From positions 145,689 through 209,688 of the forward strand of contig JAJDUU010000035.1 of NCBI GenBank assembly GCA_022826485.1: a stretch of DNA of 64,000 bases, read 5' to 3'. This DNA is from Chloroflexota bacterium. Its GTDB lineage: Bacteria; Chloroflexota; UBA11872. The position numbers and the translations under genes are program-made. The notes below the pieces were generated by a model, which was not told where the DNA came from, searched no databases, and saw only the letters and a list, made by a program, of their open reading frames with translations. Below are positions 33,732 through 42,237 of the stretch, one piece after another; position 1 is the stretch's first letter, and every line of letters begins with the position of its first letter.

Positions 33732-36700
33732 CTATGGACCCGGGACGGCTGCGGGTGCGACCGCCGGGTTGTAGGTCTGGGCGAAGAGCATCTCGGACAG
33801 CCATCGGCGAAATGAGTCGTTGTCGCTGAACTGCTTGAACAGCTCGGTGTGATCGGCCAGCAGATCGGTCATCGCCCGTCCCAGGGCTTTGTCGTGCTCG
33901 ATGCGCGCGTTCTGGGCGTCGGAGTTGGCCATCGCGTTCTGGTACGCCTGGTCGGCGGCAACCTTCGCCGGCAGCTCCTCCGAGATCACCTGGTGGATCT
34001 TGTCCTGGTCCTTCCAGTCGATGTTGCCCCAGCGGTCGTTGAACTCCCTGATGATGTTGGAGAGCCGGTCCATCTCCGGGTCCGGCTGCAGCCCGCCGCC
34101 GTCCGTGGGGACCGGATCGATCTCCGCGTCCTCGTCCGGCAGCTGGATGTCCCGCACCGCCTGCTTCTCGACGCGGTAGCTGTCCATGTCGATGGCTTCC
34201 AGAATCCCCTTCGACAGGTCGTCCTCCTCGGGCGCCGGCAGCTTGGGAACCAGGAACGTCAGGAAGATGTACAGCTTTTCCCACTCGGCGTTGGTGAAGG
34301 GCAGGATCGCCGCCAGAAACCCATAGGTCCGCAGGAACGCCTTCGCCTTGCCTTTGAAGTCCACCTGGCCGTCCTCGTCCAAGTCCTCGCGGTAGACGGC
34401 CACACAGGCGTCCAGGATCGGGTCGAGCTCCGTGCGGTCGGCGCCGGCCAGGTAGCGCTCGACGAACTCCTCGACCTGCGCCGGTCCATAGACCTGATAC
34501 CCCTCCAGCGCCGCCGTCAGGTCGTGCAGCTTGTCCGGATCGGTCTCCTCGGCCAGCACGGTGGTCCGGTAGTAGTCGGCGAAGGCGGACTCGATCATGT
34601 CGGCGTCGTTGCTGAAGTCCAGCACGAAGGCGTCGTGCTTCTTGGGGTGCGCCCGGTTCAGCCGCGACAGCGTCTGCACGGCCTTCACGCCGGAGAGCAC
34701 CTTGTCCACGTACATCGTGTGCAGCAGCGGCTCGTCGTAGCCGGTCTGGAACTTGTCGGCGCAGACCAGGAACCGATACGGCTCCTCCTGGATCCGCTCG
34801 GCGATCAGGTTCGACGAGAAGCCGTTCAGCGACGCCTCCGTGACCTTCATCCCGTCGTGCTCGTGCTCGCCCGAGAAGGCCACGATGGCCTGGTATTGGC
34901 TCTTGCGCGCCGTCAAATAGGACCGGATGGCGTGGTAGTAGCTGATCGCCCGCCGGATGCTGCTGGTGACCACCATGGCCCGCGCCTGCCCGCCGATCCT
35001 CTGAACGCCGGCCACCTGCTCGTGGAAGTGGTCCACCATGATCTCGGCCTTCAGGCGGATGGCATGGTCGTGGTCCTCCACATAGCGCCGCAGCTTGCGC
35101 CCGGCCCGTTTGGTGTCGAACTCCGGGTCGCCCTTGACCGTCTTGACCAGCCGGTAGTAGCTGTCCACCGGCGTGTAGTGCGCCAGCACGTCGATGATGA
35201 ACCCCTCCTGGATCGCCTGCTTCATGGTGTAGGCGTGGAAGGGCGCGTGGCGGGTGTGCTCGCCGTCGGGAACGGGCGTGCCGAAGATCTCCAGCGTCTT
35301 GTTCTTGGGCGTGGCGGTGAAGGCGAAGTAGCTGGCGTTCGACAGCAGCTTCTTACTCTCCATGATCCGGTTGATCTGGTCCTCGGTGGTTTCGTCGTCT
35401 TCCTCCGCGCCGGCCTGCCCCAGCGCCATGGACACCGCTGCCGACGTCCGCCCGCCCTGGCTCGAATGGGCCTCGTCGATGATGATCGCGAAGGTGCGCG
35501 CCCGGTGCTCGTTGCCGATCGCGTCCAGGATGTGCGGGAACTTCTGCACCGTGGTGATGATGATCCGCTTGCCCTCCTGGAGCAGACGCCGCAGACGATC
35601 CGACCGCTCGGCGTGCCCCACCACGGAACCCACCTGCGCGAACTGCTTGATGGTGTCCCTGATCTGCTTGTCCAGCACGCGCCGGTCCGTCACCACGACC
35701 ACCGAGTCGAACAGCTCCCCGTCGCCCCGCCTCAGCCCGATCAGCTGGTGCGCCAGCCAGGCGATGGAGTTGGACTTGCCGCTGCCCGCCGAGTGCTGAA
35801 TCAGATACTTGTGGCCGACGCCCCGCGTGGACGCGTCGTCCAGCAGCTTCCGCACCACGTCCAACTGGTGATAGCGCGGCCATAGCTGCTGCCGCGTCTT
35901 CTTGCCCGTCTTGGCATCCTTCGATGCAACGATCTGAGCGTAGTTCTCGATGATGTCGGTCAGCCCGTCGCGGGTCAGCACCTGCTTCCAGAGGTAGTCG
36001 GTCTTGAGCCCGTTCGGGTTCGGCGGATTGCCCGCGCCGTCATTCCAGCCGCGATTGAACGGCAGGAACCACGACGCCTTGCCCCGCAGGTGGGTGCAGA
36101 ACCGCACCTCGTGGTCGTCCACGGCGAAGTGGACCAGGCAGCGCCCGAGCTCGAAGAGCCGCTCCCGCGGGCTGCGGTCGCGCTTGTACTGCTCCACGGC
36201 GTCGTTCACCGTCTGCTTGGTCAGGCTGTTTTTCAGCTCGAACGTGGCCACCGGCAGGCCGTTGATGAATAGGCCCAAGTCCAGCGCCAGATGGGTCTCG
36301 TCGCGGCTGTAGCGCAGCTGCCGCGTGACGCTGAAGCGGTTCTGCCGGTTGAGTTCCCTGGCGCGCTCGTTGCCGGGTGACGGCGTGCCGTACATCAGGT
36401 CGATCTGGTGCGGCCCACGCTTGATCCCCTTGCGCAGCACGTCGATAGTGCCGCGCTTGGTCACTTCCCCCTGCAAGCGGGCCAGGAACTTGCGCCGCGT
36501 CGGACAGTCCTCGCCCAGGCGCAGCGACTCCGCGATCTCGGGCTGCGTGGCGTGGAGGAAAGCCGCGAGCTGCGCCAGGTCCACGCAGTGCTCCCGGTCA
36601 TAGTCCCGCGGGTCGCCGCCGATCCAGCCCGCGCCGTAGGCCGGTGGCCGCTCGCGCGTCGCATCGGCCGCTTGCGGGTCGCAGGCGTGTCCCGTGAGCG

Positions 36701-36749
36701 CCGTGCAGATGAGGCGCTCGAGCCCCCGCTCGCTGGTGTCGCTGGTCAT
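33732..36749 (-). CDS. hsdR: Type I restriction enzyme, R (translocase/nuclease) subunit
   Basis: A 1005-residue HsdR. The N-terminal nuclease domain has Asp157 and Glu171-x-Lys173 (LGLFINGLPVATFELK), i.e. the PD-(D/E)XK site. The SF2 motor has Walker A HSAGSGKS (319-326), DEAH (425-428) and later motifs such as FTATPKNKT. The C-terminal ~250 residues are helical and should hold the complex together. The sequence resembles EcoR124-type R subunits. It translocates and cuts unmethylated DNA together with HsdM and HsdS encoded at 42.8 and 38.0 kb. The PIN toxin gene stops 11 bases upstream, so hsdR is the last gene of a TA-hsdR transcript rather than of an hsdMS operon. Confidence 0.92.
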   Translation of the reverse strand: MTSDTSERGLERLICTALTGHACDPQAADATRERPPAYGAGWIGGDPRDYDREHCVDLAQLAAFLHATQPEIAESLRLGEDCPTRRKFLARLQGEVTKRGTIDVLRKGIKRGPHQIDLMYGTPSPGNERARELNRQNRFSVTRQLRYSRDETHLALDLGLFINGLPVATFELKNSLTKQTVNDAVEQYKRDRSPRERLFELGRCLVHFAVDDHEVRFCTHLRGKASWFLPFNRGWNDGAGNPPNPNGLKTDYLWKQVLTRDGLTDIIENYAQIVASKDAKTGKKTRQQLWPRYHQLDVVRKLLDDASTRGVGHKYLIQHSAGSGKSNSIAWLAHQLIGLRRGDGELFDSVVVVTDRRVLDKQIRDTIKQFAQVGSVVGHAERSDRLRRLLQEGKRIIITTVQKFPHILDAIGNEHRARTFAIIIDEAHSSQGGRTSAAVSMALGQAGAEEDDETTEDQINRIMESKKLLSNASYFAFTATPKNKTLEIFGTPVPDGEHTRHAPFHAYTMKQAIQEGFIIDVLAHYTPVDSYYRLVKTVKGDPEFDTKRAGRKLRRYVEDHDHAIRLKAEIMVDHFHEQVAGVQRIGGQARAMVVTSSIRRAISYYHAIRSYLTARKSQYQAIVAFSGEHEHDGMKVTEASLNGFSSNLIAERIQEEPYRFLVCADKFQTGYDEPLLHTMYVDKVLSGVKAVQTLSRLNRAHPKKHDAFVLDFSNDADMIESAFADYYRTTVLAEETDPDKLHDLTAALEGYQVYGPAQVEEFVERYLAGADRTELDPILDACVAVYREDLDEDGQVDFKGKAKAFLRTYGFLAAILPFTNAEWEKLYIFLTFLVPKLPAPEEDDLSKGILEAIDMDSYRVEKQAVRDIQLPDEDAEIDPVPTDGGGLQPDPEMDRLSNIIREFNDRWGNIDWKDQDKIHQVISEELPAKVAADQAYQNAMANSDAQNARIEHDKALGRAMTDLLADHTELFKQFSDNDSFRRWLSEMLFAQTYNPAVAPAAVPGP

Positions 36750-36760
36750 ATCGCTATCGA

Positions 36761-37174
36761 CTACTCGCGGAACGGATTGATCACCCGCAGGCCGTCATAG
36801 TCCTGCTTGGCGCTCAGGTCCTCCGAGTACACCGCGTCGCACCCCAACGCCCGCGCCGCGGCAAGGATGGCTCCGTCCCAGTAAGACAGCCCGAAGCGCC
36901 GGCTGATTGCGACAGCATGGTCGAAGATCGCAGGAGTTAGCGGCTGAATCGGGAAGAGGCGAAGAGGCTCCAGAAAGGTGAGCGTCTGCTCCGGGGTCAG
37001 CCGCCCCTCGCGGCTTCGCCGAGTGGCCTGGTGATAGAACTCCTGGAACACCTGCACCGACAATGCCAAGTCAGGCTCTGCAAGCAGTTCCAGTGCACGT
37101 TGCCGTTTGTCGAACTCCCTCGGTGTACCGCAAGCGGCATAGAGCAGAACATTGGTGTCAACAAATCGCATCAC
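36761..37174 (-). CDS. PIN-domain toxin (VapC-like)
   Basis: A 137-residue PIN ribonuclease. It has the conserved acidic residues Asp5 in RFVDTNVLLYA, Glu near QVFQEFYHQA, Asp in YWDGAILAAARALG and Asp of YSEDLS. VapC-type toxins cut tRNA or mRNA. The antitoxin gene ends 5 bases upstream. The pair lies immediately upstream of hsdR in the same direction, with an 11-base gap, and could stabilise inheritance of the restriction island. Confidence 0.88.
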   Translation of the reverse strand: MMRFVDTNVLLYAACGTPREFDKRQRALELLAEPDLALSVQVFQEFYHQATRRSREGRLTPEQTLTFLEPLRLFPIQPLTPAIFDHAVAISRRFGLSYWDGAILAAARALGCDAVYSEDLSAKQDYDGLRVINPFRE

Positions 37175-37179
37175 GCCAT

Positions 37180-37701
37180 TTATCGTTGGAACTTGAGCGG
37201 ATTGTCGGGCGACTTTGCATCCTTGATGCTTGCCTTGAGCGCGGCAAGTTCGCCTTCGAGGTCCTCGCCCCGCTCCTCGGCGGCAGCCAACATGGCCTCA
37301 AGACGCGCCTTGCGCCGATCGTACAGTTCTTCCCGATCCACCACACCGGGCATATGCAGTCCGATGCCCTTCGCGCGAAAGTCGGACGCGACCTCCTTGA
37401 GCAGTTGCCGACGAAAGTCCAGGAGCTCTTGCGCGTCGCCGATGGGACGGCCGGCCAGGGCTGCGGCCCTGGCCCGTGCCTCGTCATGCAGTTGCTGCAC
37501 ATGCAGGCGGACCGTGGCATCCGCCGCAGCGGTCGTCGCCCGGTCGCCTTGCGCCTCGCTGACGTCCCGCGACAAGTCATCCTCCGTCAGCGCCGACAGG
37601 TGTTCCCGCACCAGCGCCGAGACCGACGTGTCCAACTCCGCCGCGCGGATGCGGGCGCGCCGATAGGTCGCGTCGTCGACGGATACGGTGATGTTCCTCA
37701 T
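37180..37701 (-). CDS. Long ribbon-helix-helix antitoxin partner of PIN toxin
   Basis: A 173-residue protein from ATG 37701. The N-terminal RHH motif MRNITVSVDDATYRRARIRA continues into AELDTSVSALVREHL, typical of VapB-like antitoxins. The unusually long C-terminal 130 residues are helical and charged (EAQGDRATTAAADATVRLHV; RRKARLEAMLAAAEERGEDLE) and not seen in ordinary short VapB proteins. It probably neutralises the PIN toxin encoded 5 bases downstream and represses the shared promoter. The extension may add oligomerisation or DNA contacts. Confidence 0.8.
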   Translation of the reverse strand: MRNITVSVDDATYRRARIRAAELDTSVSALVREHLSALTEDDLSRDVSEAQGDRATTAAADATVRLHVQQLHDEARARAAALAGRPIGDAQELLDFRRQLLKEVASDFRAKGIGLHMPGVVDREELYDRRKARLEAMLAAAEERGEDLEGELAALKASIKDAKSPDNPLKFQR

Positions 37702-38025
37702 CGTCACAGTCTCACAGTTTCAGTGGGTCGCAGTATACGAGGCCGTTGCGAAACCTTCCGTCATTCGGTAGTTGGTCACCTTGAGTCCGTCATTCCCGCG
37801 AAGAGCCTGCCCCGTACTTGATACGGGGCGGGAATCCATCCCCGTACGGCAACCGGCGAATCGAGGGTACCCGCCGGTGCTGGGTCACCATGCGGCGCTC
37901 AGATGTCAGAGTTGCCCACTACCCGTCATTCCGGCGGAAGCCGGAATCCAGTTTCCCCGAGCCTAACCACCCTTGGAGCAGAGCCTTCCCCGTGCGTGAT
38001 ACGGAGGGCGACGCATGCGTCGCCC
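37702..38025. other. Intergenic repeat region between the antitoxin gene and hsdS
   Basis: About 320 non-coding bases. It contains CGTCATTCC-type palindromes (around 37757-37850 and 37923-37952), the GCCTGCCCCGTACTTGATAC module (37805-37830) and a perfect palindrome at 38006-38025 abutting the hsdS stop codon. No gene is visible. Confidence 0.65.
38006..38025. repeat. 20-base perfect palindrome abutting hsdS
   Basis: GGGCGACGCATGCGTCGCCC, followed by CTAC; the next bases are the hsdS stop codon. The identical palindrome occurs at 42090-42109. Confidence 0.8.
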
Positions 38026-39384
38026 CTACGTCTGCTCGTCGTCGACCTCCGTCTCCTCCGGCAACCCCGCCGCCGCCTCACGCACGTCCAGCTTGCCCGT
38101 CACCACGTCCGCGATCAGCCGCGTGCGGTATTCCTCGATCAGCTCGATCTGCCGCCGGGCGCGGGCGATGGCGGCGTCGCTGTCGGCGGTGGCGGCTCGA
38201 AGAGCAATGCCGATATTCTTTTGCTCCTCAGTAGACGGAAGAGGTAGTGCCACTGCGCAAAAGTTATTGAAGTTCAGGTCTTGCCCGTCACGAATGAAGT
38301 TGGCTGTTGACTGTAGAGCCTTGATGTAAGCTTGCGACTTGAAGACGTAGCTAAAGAACTCCACATCTGCCTCAATAGCTGGGCGAAGCACGATGTACGA
38401 GGAGCGGATGCATCCAGATGCCCAAGCTCTCTCCAATCCACCTTGAAAGCTGCGCATGCTGATGACGAAGTCGTCAACTTCGACATGCCGGCGCTTGTCG
38501 AGATGAAGAGAGATCTTGACCACCCTCCGACCTTCTCGCCGCTCGAACTCGTCTTGGGGGATTACTCCGTGTGCTTGTGTCGCGGAGAGCTGAACGTCGT
38601 TTGGTCTGGCTAATTCTCGGCGGGGGCTGAATAGCCGCTTGCTTGACCGCACCTCCCAATGCTCCGGCACGTCGCCGAGCCACTCGACGCCGGAGGGCTT
38701 GAGGCGGACGTTGGGATCGAGGCCGCGAGTCACGGCCTGGTTGATGACCGCCTGCTTCTCCTCCTCCAGCAGCCCAATCAGCTTCCGCTTCGCCCCCACA
38801 TACCGCCGAATCCGCCGGTCCACCCAATCCAGGTAGCGGACGATGGCGTGCTGTTCCGAGAGGGGTGGGAGAGCTACCCATAGATATTTGAGTTGGCCAC
38901 TGTAGATGTGCATGATGGTGATGCCGCGACCCATCTGGGATTTCTGCGTCTGCGCGGCAGGGCAGTCCAATGCGTAGCCCGCAAACTTGGGTTCGATTGG
39001 AATCGTCGGCCGGAATACGATCAAGTCTCCACCGCAGAGAACCTGGCTGTGCATCAAGTTCACCGCAGATTTGCCAATCTCCTCTATTGTCTCTCCTGAC
39101 GTCGGAAAGAGAACGTCGCCTCTATCGATTGGCGTATAAGCATTGGCCCTCGCTGGCGAAACGCAACTCCGTGTCTGGCTTATGAAGGACCTGTGGGTCG
39201 TGTAGAGGTCTCCATACCGCACACACGGTATCCCAACGGGAACCTCGTCATCCTTCGTTCCCCCGGAGCCCTTAGAGAAGGTGCCAATCCTTCCAAGCTG
39301 GACAACTTGCCAATGCGCTGGTACGTCGCCAAGCCACTCGACGCCAGACACCGTATAGTTCTGATATCGAACAGGATTGCCCAT
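38026..39384 (-). CDS. hsdS: Type I restriction enzyme, specificity subunit
   Basis: A 452-residue HsdS with two target-recognition domains. Each begins with the conserved SGVEWLGDVP(A/E)HW at about residues 13-25 and 231-243. Each is followed by a variable recognition region and a conserved helical spacer: LPPLSEQHAIVRYLDWVDRR and LPSTEEQKNIGIALRAATAD. The two variable parts differ from each other, indicating a bipartite asymmetric target. The start ATG 39384 is chosen for its GAGG and typical N-terminus; TTG 39432 would add 16 residues and overlap the upstream gene. GC falls within both recognition domains, as is usual when TRDs are exchanged. It directs HsdM and HsdR to DNA. Confidence 0.92.
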   Translation of the reverse strand: MGNPVRYQNYTVSGVEWLGDVPAHWQVVQLGRIGTFSKGSGGTKDDEVPVGIPCVRYGDLYTTHRSFISQTRSCVSPARANAYTPIDRGDVLFPTSGETIEEIGKSAVNLMHSQVLCGGDLIVFRPTIPIEPKFAGYALDCPAAQTQKSQMGRGITIMHIYSGQLKYLWVALPPLSEQHAIVRYLDWVDRRIRRYVGAKRKLIGLLEEEKQAVINQAVTRGLDPNVRLKPSGVEWLGDVPEHWEVRSSKRLFSPRRELARPNDVQLSATQAHGVIPQDEFERREGRRVVKISLHLDKRRHVEVDDFVISMRSFQGGLERAWASGCIRSSYIVLRPAIEADVEFFSYVFKSQAYIKALQSTANFIRDGQDLNFNNFCAVALPLPSTEEQKNIGIALRAATADSDAAIARARRQIELIEEYRTRLIADVVTGKLDVREAAAGLPEETEVDDEQT

Positions 39385-39421
39385 TGCCTTCGTTACCTCG
39401 TCATTCCAGAACCCGATAGAG

Positions 39422-40585
39422 TTAGTTGCCAAAACTCTCAGTGTTGTGCTTGATGAATGGTTTCATCTTGCCCATGATATCCTTTATCAGGCGCTGAAGT
39501 TGATCGTCAGTCAAATACTCACCGTGCTCCGCATCGCAGTTGTCAAAGGCGTGCTTCACAGCATCGCCAATCGATTTGTCTAATGACCTTTTGAAGTTTG
39601 ATTTGACAATATATTCAAATAAGCTGTTGACCGCAGACTGCCTGACTCTATCGTCGAACCTCTCATAGGCAAATGCCGAGTGGATATCTGGCATGGACAA
39701 GTCTAAATCAATCTCAATATCCAACTCCTCACCCTTGACAGGGTCTACTGCATAGAGATTTGCGAAATCGTCCCCTGAATACGATTCAGAAAGACAAAGG
39801 AGCATTCTGTGGAGGCTGTAAAACTCGACATATCCCAATATTGCCCTGATATCGGAGCGACCTCTCACATAGACGCAGTGGAGTGGCTTCTCCAACGGAC
39901 GATTGACTACCAGATCGCGATCGCCATCGTAGTAATATCCAAAACATGGCTTCGCATTATGAGTCGACAGATAATTGATCGCAAGATCGCATGCTTGAGG
40001 GTCAATGCCCGAGTCGTACACTAGCGCTACCGCCGATTTTACGAGTGACCTTCCAGTCTTCTCGCCTCCGAAGTCCAGGGTGACTTCTGTCATGTCAGAA
40101 CTATAATATGAATCTCCCCGTGCGGTTGCCATTAGCTCATGGACGCTTCTGTTCGCTAATGGTGGATATTTCCTGCGCAGCCCCGTAATCAAGCGCCTCA
40201 ATTCGCGCATGGATCGAGCACGAAGCTTGAGTTGCTTGATGTTTCCAATAGTAGTTTCTTTATATGATGGTGTAGCGATGGTCATCCGGCCATCGGAATG
40301 GAGTTGCACCTCTTCATCGCCACTGGTAGGAAACACTTGTGAAGGTACACGTCCCCTGTGCCGCTTTATTCCCAAGAGGAGACTCAGGGGATTCAATTGC
40401 CTTGCCAACTCAGCATCCCAGAGTCGTCCTGTGTTCTGGTTACATCTGGTGCAGATGAAGCCGGTGACCGTCTTACGCCCACCGATGGCATTCAGGATTA
40501 CGTGCTCCTTCGTTGAGTCCTCTTCCGTGAGAAGGTTGCCACATTGCAGGATGCATTCCGGATCTGACATTTTCATCTCATCCAT
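39422..40585 (-). CDS. HNH_5-type endonuclease domain protein of a restriction island
   Basis: A 387-residue protein. The first ~60 residues form a treble-clef HNH of the HNH_5 type: two paired cysteines (PECILQC), KEHVI with the catalytic His, ILNAIGGRKTVTG, then FICTRCNQNTGRLWD providing the second CxxC and Asn. The C-terminal 300 residues are a separate domain with no recognised fold (LRRLITGLRRKYPP; RPLEKPLHCVYVRGRS). It is strikingly AT-richer than its neighbours, a sign of transfer. The start ATG 40585 has GGAG 9 bases upstream. It sits 37 bases before hsdS on the same strand and may be an accessory nuclease of this type I system or an independent defence gene. The HNH assignment is good; the role is inferred. 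Confidence 0.8.
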   Translation of the reverse strand: MDEMKMSDPECILQCGNLLTEEDSTKEHVILNAIGGRKTVTGFICTRCNQNTGRLWDAELARQLNPLSLLLGIKRHRGRVPSQVFPTSGDEEVQLHSDGRMTIATPSYKETTIGNIKQLKLRARSMRELRRLITGLRRKYPPLANRSVHELMATARGDSYYSSDMTEVTLDFGGEKTGRSLVKSAVALVYDSGIDPQACDLAINYLSTHNAKPCFGYYYDGDRDLVVNRPLEKPLHCVYVRGRSDIRAILGYVEFYSLHRMLLCLSESYSGDDFANLYAVDPVKGEELDIEIDLDLSMPDIHSAFAYERFDDRVRQSAVNSLFEYIVKSNFKRSLDKSIGDAVKHAFDNCDAEHGEYLTDDQLQRLIKDIMGKMKPFIKHNTESFGN

Positions 40586-40689
40586 TTGTGCGAACTCCAC
40601 CCACAGTCTCGTCTACTAGTCCTTCCGTCACCGGTTCCAACGCTATTCCGTCCGTCCGTATCTCGGCAAGGGCTCTCGGGCGCCGGGGC

Positions 40690-40718
40690 TAGATTCCCGC
40701 CTCCGCGGGAATGACGGA
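40690..40718. repeat. CGTCATTCC palindromic repeat
   Basis: GATTCCCGCCTCCGCGGGAA followed by TGACGGAC is a single stem-loop unit of the dispersed family, between the HicB-like and HNH genes. Confidence 0.65.
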
Positions 40719-40767
40719 CTCAAAGTGACTCACTGCTGGCTTGTGCCGCTGACGCTTCGGGGCAACT

Positions 40768-40980
40768 TCACGCGGTGAGGACCTCGTCGCGCACGAAGTG
40801 CAGGCGAATCAACTTCGGCCGCGGCATCGTGGAGTCGAAGTAGCAGTCGACGGCTTCCCTGACATTGTCGCGGACCTCTTCCAACGAATCGCTCTGGGTG
40901 TGGATGCCGTAGCCGACCGCGCTGGCCGAATAGCCGCCGTCCACCTCGTCTTCGGTGACCTCGAAGATGATCTCGGTCAT
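40768..40980 (-). CDS. HicB-like small protein, orphan antitoxin candidate
   Basis: A 70-residue protein with the partial-RNase-H-like HicB fold: MTEIIFEVTEDEVDGGYSAS, VGYGIHTQSDSLEEVRDNVRE, and AVDCYFDSTMPRPKLIRL. The sequence GYSASAVGYGIHTQ is the usual HicB core strand. No DNA-binding helix-turn-helix tail and no HicA toxin gene (double-stranded RNA-binding fold) is found in the 170 bases downstream, so it may be a solitary antitoxin or a remnant. The start ATG 40980 is clear. It is in the defence island between the HNH gene and a PIN toxin module. Confidence 0.75.
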   Translation of the reverse strand: MTEIIFEVTEDEVDGGYSASAVGYGIHTQSDSLEEVRDNVREAVDCYFDSTMPRPKLIRLHFVRDEVLTA

Positions 40981-41302
40981 GCCACGATCTCCTTCCGTCT
41001 CCCGTTCCAACGCTAAGCCGTCCGCCCGTATCTCCGCAAGGGCTCTCAAGCGCCGGGGCTCAAGGGCGCCTGGAGGGGCGTCCAGGCTCGGTCGGGACTG
41101 GATTCCCGCTTCCGGAGACCTTTGAATAAAGATGTAGGGGCGCTTCGCGAACCGCCCGTCCGCCACGCACCCAGGCTCCCCCAGGTTCGACCGGACTGGA
41201 TTCCGGCCCCGTATCGAGTACGGGGCAGGCTTTTCGCCGGAATGACGGAGGGGTTACGCAAAGGTCTCCTTCCGCGGGAATGACGGAGGGGGCCGCAGAC
41301 AC
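40981..41302. other. Intergenic repeat region
   Basis: About 320 non-coding bases between the HicB-like gene and a PIN gene, filled with modules of the dispersed MITE-like repeat (41097-41248) and a second TCCGCGGGAATGACGGA unit (41270-41287). Confidence 0.65.
41097..41248. repeat. MITE-like dispersed repeat, copy 3
   Basis: GACTGGATTCCCGCTTCCGG, GGAGACCTTTGAATAAAG, a GGGGCGCTTCGCGAACCGCC segment, TTCGACCGGACTGGATTCCG, GCCCCGTATCGAGTACGGGG, ending GGAATGACGG. It matches 31532-31690 in the opposite direction and shares ends with 4145-4294. Confidence 0.7.
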
Positions 41303-41725
41303 TCATCCCTCACGATGTCCCGCTCGTCCGGCCTTTCCCGCGAGCTTCGGTCCGGCGTCGGCGAGGGTCTGGTCGAAGGTCATGATCTCTCGCACGCCGC
41401 GCCGCCGGCAGCTTGCCAGATGGCAAAGGTCTCTCGCGCTCAGGGTGGGCTGATGATCATGGAGTTGGCGGGCGAGGATGACGTCCGCCTCTTCCAGGGG
41501 CCACACGTCCACGCCGGCCCTGTCCATCAGTTCCAACGCCGAGTCCAAGGTGTGCGGCCGCTTCATCCGCAGATAGACATGCAGCAGTTCTTGGATGACC
41601 TCGGCCGAGGTGCAGAGCGTCCGGCGGGTGCGCAGCGACTCGTCAAAGAACCGCTGGGCGGGAGATTGCAGCGGATGCGGCTTGCCGACCGCATACATGA
41701 AGACGCTGGTGTCGATGAAGATCAT
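41303..41725 (-). CDS. PIN-domain toxin (VapC-like)
   Basis: A 140-residue PIN ribonuclease starting at ATG 41725. Catalytic acidic residues are Asp in MIFIDTSVFMYAVG, Glu in AEVIQELLHVYL, Asp in SARDLCHLASC and Asp in MTFDQTLADAG. The start overlaps the antitoxin stop by 4 bases (ATGA), a classical VapBC arrangement. The protein is unrelated in sequence detail to the PIN toxin at 36.8 kb. It is the second PIN module in the defence island. Confidence 0.88.
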   Translation of the reverse strand: MIFIDTSVFMYAVGKPHPLQSPAQRFFDESLRTRRTLCTSAEVIQELLHVYLRMKRPHTLDSALELMDRAGVDVWPLEEADVILARQLHDHQPTLSARDLCHLASCRRRGVREIMTFDQTLADAGPKLAGKAGRAGHREG

Positions 41726-41997
41726 ACGTTGGGCAAGCCGCCGGTTTTCGATTCGTGGAGTGTCTGGAGGTGCTCGCGCCAATCCGGTTCCACGCCGGGC
41801 CCTTCACGCGCGGCGCAGGTGTCGAAGAACCGCCGCAGGTCCTCCGACGACGCGAACCGTTGCGTGCGTTGCCGCGCCTCGAGCCGCTCGCGCGCGGCGG
41901 CCCGCAGCCACGCGCTGAAGGTCAGGCCCTCCCGGCGCGCTTGGCGGACGAATCGCTCGCGGTCCTCGTCCGGAATGATGAGTTGAACCCTCGCCAC
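41722..41997 (-). CDS. Ribbon-helix-helix antitoxin of the PIN module
   Basis: A 91-residue protein: MARVQLIIPDEDRERFVRQA, then LTFSAWLRAAARERLE, an RHH DNA-binding domain, and a C-terminal tail (RQRTQRFASSEDLRRFFDTC) likely wrapping the toxin. It is translationally coupled to the PIN toxin downstream. It probably represses its own promoter; upstream is a 240-base non-coding stretch with a palindromic repeat. Confidence 0.85.
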   Translation of the reverse strand: MARVQLIIPDEDRERFVRQARREGLTFSAWLRAAARERLEARQRTQRFASSEDLRRFFDTCAAREGPGVEPDWREHLQTLHESKTGGLPNV

Positions 41998-42089
41998 GGC
42001 GACAGCTTCAATCTACGCGAGAATGTGTGTATTGATCGTACACATCAGGGAGGCTGGCATCAACGTCCAACCTCTTGGCCGGTGCGAAA

Positions 42090-42109
42090 GGGCGACGCAT
42101 GCGTCGCCC
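42090..42109. repeat. 20-base perfect palindrome, copy of 38006-38025
   Basis: GGGCGACGCATGCGTCGCCC followed by CTAC, identical to the one abutting hsdS. A degenerate copy (CATGCGTCGCCCC) lies about 50 bases further on. Confidence 0.8.
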
Positions 42110-42237
42110 CTACCCGTACCACGCGTTGCCTCGGCCCATCCCCATGCGTCGCCCCGACGGCCGCCAAACGGTATTCATCCCTCACGGTCTCCCGCCGCCG
42201 CCGACAATCTCTCCCAGAAACCCGCCCGTCTCTTGCT

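Noticed and set aside
33849..35885. A 678-codon plus-strand frame opposite hsdR
   Set aside because: The composition is that of an antisense shadow (high Val, Leu, His, Arg, no family motif), while hsdR has clear helicase and nuclease motifs.
41097..41302. CRISPR array suspected from repeated GTCATTCC units
   Set aside because: The units are palindromic, irregularly spaced, occur singly across the whole window and have no spacer-repeat periodicity or cas genes.
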